34,550 bases of DNA from JAHHLP01 sp041609895 (GCA_041609895.1 JBFIPX010000012.1:1-34550), one strand, 5' to 3'. Shown: positions 24,681 to 32,371, numbered from the stretch's first letter. Made by a program: numbers and translations. The notes: generated by a model not told the origin, from the sequence alone.

Positions 24681-24705
24681 TGTCAAGCTTCAAGTTGAAG
24701 TTCAA
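24681..24705 (-). promoter_or_regulatory. Palindromic element upstream of dps
   Basis: On the plus strand the stretch 24689-24705 reads TTCAA-g-TTGAA-g-TTCAA: three five-base units in alternating orientation every six bases, giving a perfect CTTCAA-G-TTGAAG palindrome at 24688-24700. Immediately beside it, 24681-24686 reads TTGACA on the minus strand, a -35-like hexamer pointing at dps (start 24632). No good -10 hexamer was found 16-17 bases on. Likely an operator or promoter for dps; the binding protein is not known. Confidence 0.45.
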
Positions 24706-24715
24706 ACTCATACAA

Positions 24716-25654
24716 TCAGTCGGCCAGGGTTTCCAGCCACTCTTCGAAGGTCAGCATTTCACCAAATGCGACAACGTCGTCGAGACGGGAGTCGAACTGG
24801 GCGGGCCCAGACGGTCCACGAAAGGCGCCTCCTCCGAGTGCCAGCCGGTATGGCTTGGACGAATCGTAAAGGCTGTCGAGGACTCGAATCATAGCCCTTG
24901 CCTCGGCGTCGCCCGCGGGCGGCGTCATGGACACGCAGATCAGCGATGCGCCGGTAGCACGTTGCTGATTGGCAAACTCCTCGGTCGGCACGTTCAGGCC
25001 AAGGTAAACGACGTGCCATCCAAAAGATCTGAGCAGTTCGCGCGCCAGCAAGGCTCCAATCTCGTGCACTTCCCCGCGATGACAACCGACGATGGCCGTT
25101 GCATCCGCCGATTCCGACGATTTGGGCCGTCCATGGTCGCTGAAAGACTGTAATAATACAATGGCATCACGCATCGCCTGCGTCATGCGATGCTCATCGG
25201 CGATTGAAATCTGGTTGGACAGATAGGCCTTTCCCACCTTTCCCATTGCCGCGCCGACGACGGCGTCAAATACCTGGCCGATCGAAAAATCGGTTGACGT
25301 GAGAAAATCTATTAGATGCGCCACCCGATCGCTTCTGCCATCATTGATCCACTCGTGAACGAGTCGAACAAGCAGGTCGTAGTCGCTCTCGCCCATTGCC
25401 CGCTGAGCCGCGACCCAGACCTCTTCCGCGCGTGCACCGAAGTTGTGCAGATCGAGGTGGATATCCTCGCTCCTTGCATAATCGACCAGGTGCGCGATGC
25501 GAATGCGACGGTGCCCTCCGGAGGTCAGAGAGTGTTCGATTAGCCCCGCATTGCACCACCTCTTTATCGAGGACTCGTGCACGCCTACGAGGTCCGACGC
25601 GACGCGCGTCGTCACGAAAGCCGCATCACCGTACGAAGACGTGCTTGCATTCAT
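24716..25654 (-). CDS. MerR-family regulator with cobalamin-binding domain (LitR/CarH type)
   Basis: From the ATG at 25654 the protein has 312 residues. The MerR helix-turn-helix lies at about 14-70 (TTRVASDLVGVHESSIKRWCNAGLI...GGHRRI). A four-helix B12-cap region follows, ending in YLSNQISIADEH, and then a Rossmann-like cobalamin-binding domain with GEVHEIG (His197 as lower ligand, ExHxxG pattern), VYLGLNVP and LGGGAF. In CarH the cap motif is W-x9-EH; here the spacing is kept but Tyr144 replaces Trp, followed by Glu154-His155. Such proteins bind DNA in the dark and release it when light breaks the cobalt-carbon bond. The frame continues 59 codons upstream through AT-rich DNA that looks non-coding. 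It is divergent from an ECF sigma gene and followed by dps. Confidence 0.86.
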   Translation of the reverse strand: MNASTSSYGDAAFVTTRVASDLVGVHESSIKRWCNAGLIEHSLTSGGHRRIRIAHLVDYARSEDIHLDLHNFGARAEEVWVAAQRAMGESDYDLLVRLVHEWINDGRSDRVAHLIDFLTSTDFSIGQVFDAVVGAAMGKVGKAYLSNQISIADEHRMTQAMRDAIVLLQSFSDHGRPKSSESADATAIVGCHRGEVHEIGALLARELLRSFGWHVVYLGLNVPTEEFANQQRATGASLICVSMTPPAGDAEARAMIRVLDSLYDSSKPYRLALGGGAFRGPSGPAQFDSRLDDVVAFGEMLTFEEWLETLAD

Positions 25655-25910
25655 CTGTGCACGATTCACCAGGATCTCCGGAAGTTTGCAAATAAATAAA
25701 ACGACCAAGTAATAGAATGTGATCGAAAAAATAAAGTTTCGTTGATTTACGTGGAAACTAAATCGTTCGATATGTATAATATGATCGTAATTGATTCGCA
25801 AAACACCATAAGTAAGTCGAAAATCGACCAAATCATAAAAGAATGATCGTAATTCGGCTGTGCCGTTTCACCAAGACGACTACTAGCAGGTCTGTCCAGA
25901 TCGTTCTCTT
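25655..25910. promoter_or_regulatory. AT-rich divergent control region between B12-MerR regulator and ECF sigma gene
   Basis: This 256-bp gap is clearly AT-richer than the rest of the window. ATGATCGTAATT occurs twice in direct orientation (25781-25792 and 25843-25854). Inverted repeats are ATCG-tt-CGAT at 25762-25771 and GTCGA-aaa-TCGAC at 25816-25828, and CGAT-N12-ATCG at 25768-25787 encloses a TATAAT (25775-25780) that fits a plus-strand -10 box. TGATCG occurs three times (25720, 25782, 25844). The layout fits regulator binding sites controlling both directions. Confidence 0.5.
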
Positions 25911-26654
25911 ATGGCAAGCCCTCGAAAGATGGTAGACATCCACTTGACCTTAGATTTGAAAGCCATGACTGCCAGAAAAACTAGAAATAGAACTTCACGG
26001 CCACCCTCCCTACGTACACGGGAAGCGCGTCATCGTGAACTTGCCGAAATGAGCAATGAGGATTTGATGAGCCAGTTCCAAGCTGGGGTAGTCGACGCGT
26101 TCGACATCCTGGTGATGCGCTTCAAAGACCCGCTCTTCAGCTACCTGTTTCGTTTCGTGGGCGATGCGGCTCAGTGCGAGGACTTGCTTCAGGAAACGTT
26201 CCTGCGCGTGCATCGAAACAGACATGCCTACCGACGCATCGCCAAATTCTCTACGTGGATTTTTACGATCGCGGGCAATCTGGCCCGTTCAGAATATCGG
26301 CGTAAGCGCAGGCGTCCCACCCAATCGCTCAACCCAGTCAATCGCGATAATGAGCAATTCGAGATGGAGATTCCGGACGAGACCTATGCGCCTGACCGTC
26401 ATGCAAGTGCCGCCATCGACGATGAATTGATCCAGGAGGCATTGAGCAGCCTGCAATCCGAGTTTCGGGAGGTAATCATATTGCGTGACATTCAGGAGCT
26501 GTCCTATGAGGAGATTGCTGCGATAACCGGACTGCCGATGGGAACTGTAAAGAGTCGCATCAACCGCGCTAGAGGCAAGATGCAGCGCCTCTTGCGGGAC
26601 GTCTATGAGTCGGATGAATACGCCGCTCCTCCACATGCATCTGTCGCGGCGTGA
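25911..26654 (+). CDS. ECF-family RNA polymerase sigma factor
   Basis: A sigma-70 group 4 factor, up to 247 residues. Region 2 reads DAFDILVMRFKDPLFSYLFRFVGD, then CEDLLQETFLRVHRNRHAY and FSTWIFTIAGNLARSEYRRKRRR (-10 recognition and core binding). A linker of about 45 residues leads to region 4, EALSSLQSEFREVIILRDIQELSYEEIAAITGLPMGTVKSRINRARGKM in short pieces, which binds the -35 box. The start is uncertain: the first 46 residues are basic and unlike the family, and the ATG at 26049 (MSNEDLM) is a typical ECF beginning; ATG at 25965 is a third option. No anti-sigma gene follows; the next gene is convergent. It is divergent from the B12-MerR regulator, as litS is from litR in Streptomyces. 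Confidence 0.88.
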   Translation: MASPRKMVDIHLTLDLKAMTARKTRNRTSRPPSLRTREARHRELAEMSNEDLMSQFQAGVVDAFDILVMRFKDPLFSYLFRFVGDAAQCEDLLQETFLRVHRNRHAYRRIAKFSTWIFTIAGNLARSEYRRKRRRPTQSLNPVNRDNEQFEMEIPDETYAPDRHASAAIDDELIQEALSSLQSEFREVIILRDIQELSYEEIAAITGLPMGTVKSRINRARGKMQRLLRDVYESDEYAAPPHASVAA

Positions 26655-26701
26655 GTCTTGTCACGTCGATCGTATTTCGATCAGTCGAGAATCAACGGAC
26701 T

Positions 26702-27709
26702 CTACTCCTCATACCCAAGCAGGGCATCGTAATGCATCGCCGACAACATACGTTGCTCCAAAGCGCCGACGCTCTCTGCAGCTGGGCTTGCAGTGCGCAG
26801 CTTTCGATCCATACGTCGAGGCGACATCTTCAGGGCTTTCTTCCCGAAGCGATTCGCCTGGCGTGCAAGCCTCTTTTCCTCTCGCGAAAGCAGTCTACCG
26901 ACCGGTACGTAGTCCCCTGGCTTGATAATGTGCGTTGAGCGATGGGAAATGAATTCCTGTAACACGTGAATGTCGTGCAGCTGGCCAAGCAGCCGCCCTA
27001 ACAGATGCACGTCCTGCCTGAGGAGATCGAAATCGGTGTAGCCTTGCGCAACAAGCCACTCCAGTTGATACCGCAGATACTTCACCCATCGTCGCGCGCG
27101 GTGATATCCTGCCGGTGTATCGAGCACCGCAGCGTCTCTCGAAAACGTCCACGCCTTTCGATACGTTCGCCCAATTGCCTCGGTGAGAATCAACAGATTG
27201 CTTGAGCCGTCCGCGCGCGCCGCTGCGGATGCCCACGCCATCAGGTCCTCGTCCATGAAAGTCATGAACTCGGCCATGATGTGACCCGACAGACCGCTAT
27301 CGTACGGCGCTACCGGGTCTTGAAGGTTCGCCGCGACGCGATCCAGGGCGCGCCTCTCCTTTCTCCGAGCGGTCTCGCGGATCGCCTCGATTGTCTGCGC
27401 TCTGACGTGAACATCCCGCTTGGCCGAAAAAAGTCTTGCCGCCAGCCTGTGACGGTTGACTCCGGCGCGAGCGCATTCCTTTCCGACCACCGGACGGGCT
27501 GCGATCCAATAGGACCGGACTTTCTTCGTCTTAATACGCAGCTCGTGGATCAACTCAGGCGTTGCCTCCTCGGATCTGGAACCGATCGCCTCTCCGATCA
27601 GCCCGGCCGCCGCCTGCCGCAACGATTCAATAAGAAGTTCTTCCCTTTCCACTCGTCTCCCAACAAAGACCGTTGTCCAATTCGTGCCGCAGTCCGGTTC
27701 GCAGCGCAC
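26702..27709 (-). CDS. CHAD-domain protein
   Basis: A 335-residue soluble, mostly helical protein. CHAD domains are two four-helix bundles lined with conserved basic and His residues that bind polyphosphate. Visible hallmarks: ELIHELRIKTKKVRSYWIAAR near the start, HRLAARLFSAKRDVHVRAQT, then in the second half YHRARRWVKYLRYQLEWL and LLGRLLGQLHDIHVLQEFI, the repeated HxxRxxxKxxR and LGxxHDxxV signatures. The start codon is uncertain, because the first 18 residues (RCEPDCGTNWTTVFVGRR) are unlike the family. It follows the SET-domain gene by about 108 bp on the same strand and may be cotranscribed. It converges with the sigma-factor gene 47 bp away. Confidence 0.84.
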   Translation of the reverse strand: MRCEPDCGTNWTTVFVGRRVEREELLIESLRQAAAGLIGEAIGSRSEEATPELIHELRIKTKKVRSYWIAARPVVGKECARAGVNRHRLAARLFSAKRDVHVRAQTIEAIRETARRKERRALDRVAANLQDPVAPYDSGLSGHIMAEFMTFMDEDLMAWASAAARADGSSNLLILTEAIGRTYRKAWTFSRDAAVLDTPAGYHRARRWVKYLRYQLEWLVAQGYTDFDLLRQDVHLLGRLLGQLHDIHVLQEFISHRSTHIIKPGDYVPVGRLLSREEKRLARQANRFGKKALKMSPRRMDRKLRTASPAAESVGALEQRMLSAMHYDALLGYEE

Positions 27710-27817
27710 GCTTCAAAGATGGTCGCCACGACCCGCAAGAGATGCAAATTAAGTATTCGCGACGGCGACTGCGAGCATGCGACGCTACGCGTTGTGGACC
27801 ACTCCAGCAACGGTAAA

Positions 27818-28516
27818 CTATTCTTCGGTGATTTCAGCCAGCATCGTACCACGGCAGTTCCTTGCACCGCAACGGCAGGCATAGAGTCGATCCCACGATT
27901 CATCCGGAGTACCGTCACGGTCCAACTGGTAGTCGTACGTGAGTTCCTCGCCGGGAGCAATCGTTCGAATAGCCTCAATGAAAACGCGGTCGTCGTCGTC
28001 CATGTAGGATTGACAGTTGGGGTCGCAGGAATGGTTGATAAACCGAACATCACTTCCTCCCACGCCGGCATCTATGACTACGTCGTCATCGACGGCGAAC
28101 AGGAAAGTATGATGAGTCTCCATCTCCTCGTCGACGTATCTCTCGGAGGCCTCATCATCAGAAATGATTTCGCCCGTGTACTCGCCGATCAGAGTTCCCT
28201 TTCGAATCTTGCGGAGAGCAAAGACACCCGTGCCGTGGATCGGAGAGGTCGTCACCTCATAGAGCGGCTTCTTGCCATTCTTCTTCCGTTTCGCGCCCTT
28301 CTTGTTGTTCTTCTTCACCGACTTGTTGCGCTTCTCTCTGTTCTCCTTGAACGCCTTCGGCGGGTCCTTCTGCTTGCTCCTTCTCGCCTTCGGCCGGTCC
28401 TTCTGCTTGTCCTTCCTCTTCTCCTGCCGGTCCTTTTGCTTCTTGCCCTTCCTTGCCTCCTGCTTCTTGCCTTTCCCGGTCGGCTTCTTGTGCTTCTTGT
28501 GCTTCTTCTTCGCCAT
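27818..28516 (-). CDS. SET-domain lysine methyltransferase with histone-H1-like lysine-rich N-terminal tail
   Basis: The 232-residue product has two parts. Residues 1-83 form a tail with 34 Lys and 9 Arg, containing KQKDR/P units at 26, 37 and 48 (an 11-residue period). Residues 84-232 are a complete SET domain with post-SET: YEVTTSPIHGTGVFA, LIGEYTGEIIS, RFINHSCDPNC (158-168), GEELTYDYQ (Tyr196 region) and CRCGARNCRG, whose three Cys (214, 216, 221) with Cys168 would bind zinc as in SUV39/SET1-type enzymes. SET enzymes move a methyl group from S-adenosylmethionine to lysine. The substrate is unknown; DNA-binding basic proteins, or its own tail, are candidates. An in-frame TAG just before the ATG fixes the upstream limit. 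CHAD lies downstream. Confidence 0.88.
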   Translation of the reverse strand: MAKKKHKKHKKPTGKGKKQEARKGKKQKDRQEKRKDKQKDRPKARRSKQKDPPKAFKENREKRNKSVKKNNKKGAKRKKNGKKPLYEVTTSPIHGTGVFALRKIRKGTLIGEYTGEIISDDEASERYVDEEMETHHTFLFAVDDDVVIDAGVGGSDVRFINHSCDPNCQSYMDDDDRVFIEAIRTIAPGEELTYDYQLDRDGTPDESWDRLYACRCGARNCRGTMLAEITEE

Positions 28517-28821
28517 CTTCTACGTCGCCTTCATCTTCAAGATTATCGCCATTGAGATCGAGTTGGCGCAGCCACGTATCATGTCCGGCAAGCAAAAGTT
28601 CCTGCCAGGTGATACCTAAATCATTCTGCTTCTCCCTGCTCCCCGCGCGTAAAGTGGCAGGGGACCTATTGAGACCGAGCACCACCTGGCGGACATCGGC
28701 AATCACTTTTCTTTTCGGATTCCGACGTGTGAACGCGACTCACCAAATCGTGCCTTTCCTGTCGATTGCATTCTCCTATATTCCGGTGAACCCCTGATCT
28801 AGATGAACTGACAAAACCGCC
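28517..28821. other. Intergenic region between divergent SET and VOC genes
   Basis: This 305-bp stretch has no supported gene. An acidic reading frame on the minus strand (28257-28706) overlaps the SET tail but looks like a shadow of its lysine codons. Promoters for the SET gene and the VOC gene should both be here; I found no convincing boxes or repeats. Confidence 0.4.
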
Positions 28822-29181
28822 ATGAACCGCCCCGTACATTTCGAGCTCCTCGCGGACAACCCTGAGCAACTAGCCGCCTTTTATCACGACGTCTTCGGAT
28901 GGGAGACCAACGCGTGGGGTGGCGGCGAGCAGCAATATTGGCTCGTGACGACGGGGTCGGACGGCGCGGGCATCAATGGCGGCCTCATGCATAGACACTT
29001 TGACCAAAAGGTGATTAACACGGTCGAGGTCCCTTCAATTAAAGATGCGCTGGAAAAAGTCGCGACTGCCGGTGGATCGACAATCCACGGTCCGGAAGAG
29101 ATACCGGGGGTCGGCACCCACGCCTACTGCAAGGACCCGGAAGGAACGCTGTTTGGTGTGATGCAGCCGGCGGAGCGCTAG
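28822..29181 (+). CDS. VOC-superfamily (glyoxalase/bleomycin-resistance-like) protein
   Basis: A 119-residue cytosolic protein with the paired beta-alpha-beta-beta-beta fold of the vicinal oxygen chelate superfamily. Start: PVHFELLADNPEQLAAFYHDVFGWE (in parts), the usual first module, then GINGGLMHRH; the second module includes NTVEVPSIKDALEKVATAGG and ends with YCKDPEGTLFGVMQP, the common DPxGNxxG-type end. Metal ligands that fit the pattern are His6 and a residue of the last strand, but the set does not identify a substrate. Many short VOC proteins of this kind have no known reaction. It is followed by the MaoC gene 47 bp further on the same strand. Confidence 0.82.
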   Translation: MNRPVHFELLADNPEQLAAFYHDVFGWETNAWGGGEQQYWLVTTGSDGAGINGGLMHRHFDQKVINTVEVPSIKDALEKVATAGGSTIHGPEEIPGVGTHAYCKDPEGTLFGVMQPAER

Positions 29182-29234
29182 GAAGTAGCCGCGCGGATCG
29201 TTACGAGTCACACGTCAGCTCCCAGCATTTGACC

Positions 29235-29642
29235 ATGCATATTTCAGTTGGCCAGACGGCCGCACGCACAAAGACCATCACCGCTCAGGATGTCAGGACG
29301 TTCGCCGAGCTGTCCGGTGATTACAACCCCCTTCATTTCGACGAGGGCTTTGTGGCCAAGACGAAGTTCAAGAGACTCGTCGCGCAGGGTGGACTCACCA
29401 CCGGAGTCCTGCATGCCCTGGTTGCGATGGACCTGCCCGGGCCCGGCACGGTCTTTCTCAGCCAGGACTGGAAGTTCACGGCGCCTGTGTTTGTTGGCGA
29501 CACGATCACCGCGACAGCAGAGGTCTTGAGCGTGCATCCGACCAAACCGGTGACGCAACTCGCCATCCGTGTGACACGTCAGACGGGTGAGGTCGTGCTT
29601 GAAGGCGAAGCGTGGTGCTATACCTTCGTGCCGGAACCCTAG
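29235..29642 (+). CDS. MaoC-like (R)-specific enoyl-CoA hydratase
   Basis: A 135-residue hot-dog-fold protein of the MaoC/PhaJ type, which hydrates trans-2-enoyl-CoA to (R)-3-hydroxyacyl-CoA. The hydratase 2 motif is intact: SGDYNPLHFDE, with catalytic Asp29 and His34 in the D-x4-H arrangement. Then come the substrate-channel stretch RLVAQGGLTTGVLHALVAMDLPG and the dimer strands WKFTAPVFVGDTITATAEVL. A TTG two codons upstream extends the frame, but the ATG at 29235 is the natural start. No polyhydroxyalkanoate synthase or fatty-acid genes lie close by, so its pathway is open. It converges with the Ser/Thr kinase gene 40 bp downstream. Confidence 0.85.
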   Translation: MHISVGQTAARTKTITAQDVRTFAELSGDYNPLHFDEGFVAKTKFKRLVAQGGLTTGVLHALVAMDLPGPGTVFLSQDWKFTAPVFVGDTITATAEVLSVHPTKPVTQLAIRVTRQTGEVVLEGEAWCYTFVPEP

Positions 29643-29682
29643 GCGAACCGCACGCCGGAGCACGGGCCAGGGACTTTGGCCG

Positions 29683-32043
29683 CTAGCTCAAATCCATTTT
29701 CTCCAGCAGCAGATCAAATCGCTCATTCCCGCGAAGCGGATCCCACAACGGTTCAATTTTGAGCAGGTAAAGCCAACCTGAGCGCTCGTCATACGCCCGC
29801 TCCAGTAAGTCAAGTGCATAATCTGTTTCTCCAAGGCCGATGGCAATCACGGCGTAGACGTATGGCGTGACGTAGGACTGTTCTTCCCTTGCCTCAAGGT
29901 CCACCAGGATGTTTCCAGCATCTTCGACGCGGCCAACCTGAGCGTACGCGAATGCGAGCGTCGCCACAATAAGCTGTTGAGGGTACAGAGTCCGCGCCTT
30001 CTCGAGCGACTGGACGGCAGCGTCGGTTTGCCCCACCTGGAGATGTGCCATCCCAATATAGTAGTGAGCCCATGCGAACTCGGGGTCGATTTCCAGAGCC
30101 TCTCGAAAGCGCTCGATTGCACCTTCAAAATCGCGCGACTGATACACGTGCCAACCGACGAACGTACTGATGATCGGTGACAGCGGATCGAGCTCACGCG
30201 CCCGAATTGAAGAAGCAAGGCCGTCATCGTTTCGGCCCATTACTGTGAGATACTCCCCATACCAGTGATGAGCCGTGGCATACCCCGGTTCCAGATCGAT
30301 AGCGCGTTCGAGGTGGTAGCGGGCGGCATCCCAATCCCAATCAAAATGAATGCTCAGATCTCCGAGAGTTGCATGCGCCTCGGCCATCGTCGGGTCTATT
30401 TCGAGTGCCCTCTCCGCAGCAGCCTTCGCGCGCGGATACGCTTGAAGCGGTGGGACATCGTGATAGACCCCGAGTATCATATGGGCATCCGCCAGACCTG
30501 CATGCGCGAGTGCATAACCTGGGTCAGCTGACACCGCCTCGTTGAAGAAGGTGATGGCTTTCTTTAGATCGTCCACGGTGCGCTGGTTCCAGAAATAGCG
30601 CCCCTTGAGATAGAGCTGATATGCCCGGCTGTTGTCTGTTGACCGTTGGTTAGTTCCGCCACCGACTTCACCCAGTTGATCTCGCAGCTCGCCCGCCACC
30701 TGGCGTGTGAAGTCGCGCTGCAGCGAAAGCAGATCGGTCGTGGCACGGCTGAGTTGTCCACCCCATATCTGCGTATTGTCACGGCCATCGATCAACTCCG
30801 CACTGACGGTCAGATTGTCGCCGAGCGGCACGACTCGACCCATGATTATCGCCTGAACACCCAGATCAGCCGCGATCGCTTGTGGATCGCGGCCGTCACC
30901 CTTGAATCGATAGACTGCATTCCTCGACATCACCCGCAGTTCCGGAAGTTGGGACAAAGCACTGATGAGCGACTCGCTGATCCCATCGCTCAGGTACTCC
31001 ATCTCTTCGTCCCCGCCCGCGTTCTCAAATGGCAACACAGCCAGCGACTCAATCTGCGCTTCGCGACGATCGCCCGACGTCCGCGTGAAAAGGATTGTCC
31101 CAATCACAAGAATAGAAGCGACTGCGATTAGAACCGTCCGCAAACGCGTTTTTGCTTTCGACGGTTCGGCAGCGCCTCCAGTCCGACGTCTGTCCGCAAC
31201 GTCGCGCTCTGCACCATCGACAGAATCGCCCCGCAACACGCGATCGAGGTCGCCGACCAAGTCCGAGGCTGACGAATATCGTTTCGCCCGATCCTTTTCA
31301 AGGCATCGCATCACGACCTGGTCGAGGTTCGCGTCAATCGCATCGGCCATCGTCGACGGCAAGGACGGTTGAACGTTCAGAATCTCATAGATGACAGCGG
31401 CTTCGTGCGCTCCATCGAACGGGCGTTTTCCGACCAACATTTGGTACAGCACCGTACCCAGCGCAAAGATGTCCGCCCTTTGGTCCACTTCCTCACCCTG
31501 CACCTGCTCCGGAGCCATATGCGCGATTGTACCCACGGTACTCCCGGTACGGGTAATCGACGATCCGCCGGAGAGCTTGGCGACGCCAAAGTCGAGGATT
31601 ACGGCGCGACCTCGGTTCGTAACGAAGATGTTGTCCGGCTTGATGTCGCGGTGAACAATTCCGGCCTCGTGCGCGGCAGACAGTCCATCGGCAACCTGCC
31701 TCGCAAGGTCGACAGCTTTTCCAATTTCAAGCGGCCCCACCGAAAGCATCTCCTTGAGACTGGCGCCTTCATAGAGCGCCATTGCCATGAAAAGCTGTCC
31801 ATCTGCCGATTCGTCAATATCGAAGACGGTACAGACGTTAGGGTGGTTGAGTGCTGACGCCGCTTGCGCCTCCTGTATGAACCGGTGTTTGGCCTCCTCG
31901 TCGGTTACCAGATGGGACGGAAGCAACTTTACGGCGACGCGGTTCTTCAGCCTCAGATTCTCGGCGGCATACACTACTCCCATACCGCCACTGCCGAGGC
32001 GTGATTCGATGCGATAATGCGCAATCGTGTCCCCCTTCTTCAC
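29683..32043 (-). CDS. Membrane Ser/Thr protein kinase with TolB-like and TPR sensor half
   Basis: A 786-residue Hanks-type kinase. The catalytic domain (about 10-275) has the glycine loop LGSGGMGVVYAA, Lys39 (VAVKLL), Glu58, the catalytic HRDIKPDN (131-138), DFG (151-153) and a MAPEQ activation-segment end, so all catalytic residues are present. A juxtamembrane stretch leads to one transmembrane segment near 307-325 (VLIAVASILVIGTILF). Outside the membrane is a TolB/FlgO-like domain (SLAVLPFENAGGDEEMEYLSDGISESLI in part, LGVQAIIMGRVVPLGDNLTVSAELID) and then several TPR units (AYQLYLKGRYFWNQRT, DPGYALAHAGLADAHM, DPEFAWAHYYIGMAHLQVG). This is a common one-protein receptor layout in Rhodothermales and Acidobacteria. 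Targets are unknown. Confidence 0.92.
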   Translation of the reverse strand: MKKGDTIAHYRIESRLGSGGMGVVYAAENLRLKNRVAVKLLPSHLVTDEEAKHRFIQEAQAASALNHPNVCTVFDIDESADGQLFMAMALYEGASLKEMLSVGPLEIGKAVDLARQVADGLSAAHEAGIVHRDIKPDNIFVTNRGRAVILDFGVAKLSGGSSITRTGSTVGTIAHMAPEQVQGEEVDQRADIFALGTVLYQMLVGKRPFDGAHEAAVIYEILNVQPSLPSTMADAIDANLDQVVMRCLEKDRAKRYSSASDLVGDLDRVLRGDSVDGAERDVADRRRTGGAAEPSKAKTRLRTVLIAVASILVIGTILFTRTSGDRREAQIESLAVLPFENAGGDEEMEYLSDGISESLISALSQLPELRVMSRNAVYRFKGDGRDPQAIAADLGVQAIIMGRVVPLGDNLTVSAELIDGRDNTQIWGGQLSRATTDLLSLQRDFTRQVAGELRDQLGEVGGGTNQRSTDNSRAYQLYLKGRYFWNQRTVDDLKKAITFFNEAVSADPGYALAHAGLADAHMILGVYHDVPPLQAYPRAKAAAERALEIDPTMAEAHATLGDLSIHFDWDWDAARYHLERAIDLEPGYATAHHWYGEYLTVMGRNDDGLASSIRARELDPLSPIISTFVGWHVYQSRDFEGAIERFREALEIDPEFAWAHYYIGMAHLQVGQTDAAVQSLEKARTLYPQQLIVATLAFAYAQVGRVEDAGNILVDLEAREEQSYVTPYVYAVIAIGLGETDYALDLLERAYDERSGWLYLLKIEPLWDPLRGNERFDLLLEKMDLS

Positions 32044-32173
32044 CGGATGCGAGATTGGTAGTAGGGTGACCGATCCGGGAGCTGCCGCCTCTACGTGACT
32101 AACAAAGCGGCCCCATGGATCGACCGGGATACGCTTTGAAGTTACGCGATATACGCCAGACAGGGAGTTGCCG

Positions 32174-32371
32174 CTAGCACCAGCCGCGGTCTACGTGATA
32201 CTCGGTTCCGTCGTCGAACTTCAGCGATCGCGCGCTGACACCCGCAACGAACATGTACTTCTTGCCCGATATGACGCTCACGGGCGTTCGAGTCAGGTCG
32301 ATTGTGTGCGGGACGGCGACTGACCGCCAGTGGTCCACGTCGTGCGTCTTATAGTCTGTAATCCGCTTCAT
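32174..32371 (-). CDS. Small hypothetical protein
   Basis: Possible 65-residue protein starting at the ATG at 32371 (MKRITDYKTHDVDHW) and ending RGWC. It contains beta-strand-like segments (PVSVISGKKYMFVAGVSARSLKF) and a mix of charged residues, with no signal peptide. The frame runs on to 32488, but the upstream part (PTPFRSRARYLHFAPCPPPHF) looks non-coding. I recognise no family. It sits upstream of the kinase gene on the same strand with 130 bp between. Confidence 0.45.
   Translation of the reverse strand: MKRITDYKTHDVDHWRSVAVPHTIDLTRTPVSVISGKKYMFVAGVSARSLKFDDGTEYHVDRGWC

Noticed and set aside
26655..26701. GATCG-tattt-CGATC hairpin between the sigma and CHAD genes
   Set aside because: Five-base stem with no T run; too weak to call a terminator.
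27281..28555. Long plus-strand open frame (424 codons) opposite the CHAD and SET genes
   Set aside because: It runs antisense to two well-recognised proteins, and its end is a Leu-rich translation of the complementary lysine codons. No family pattern of its own.
28257..28706. Acidic Glu/Gln-rich frame on the minus strand overlapping the SET tail
   Set aside because: It reads the AAG/GAG-rich tail DNA in another frame, which produces the repetitive acidic sequence. Its upstream part has no recognisable domain.
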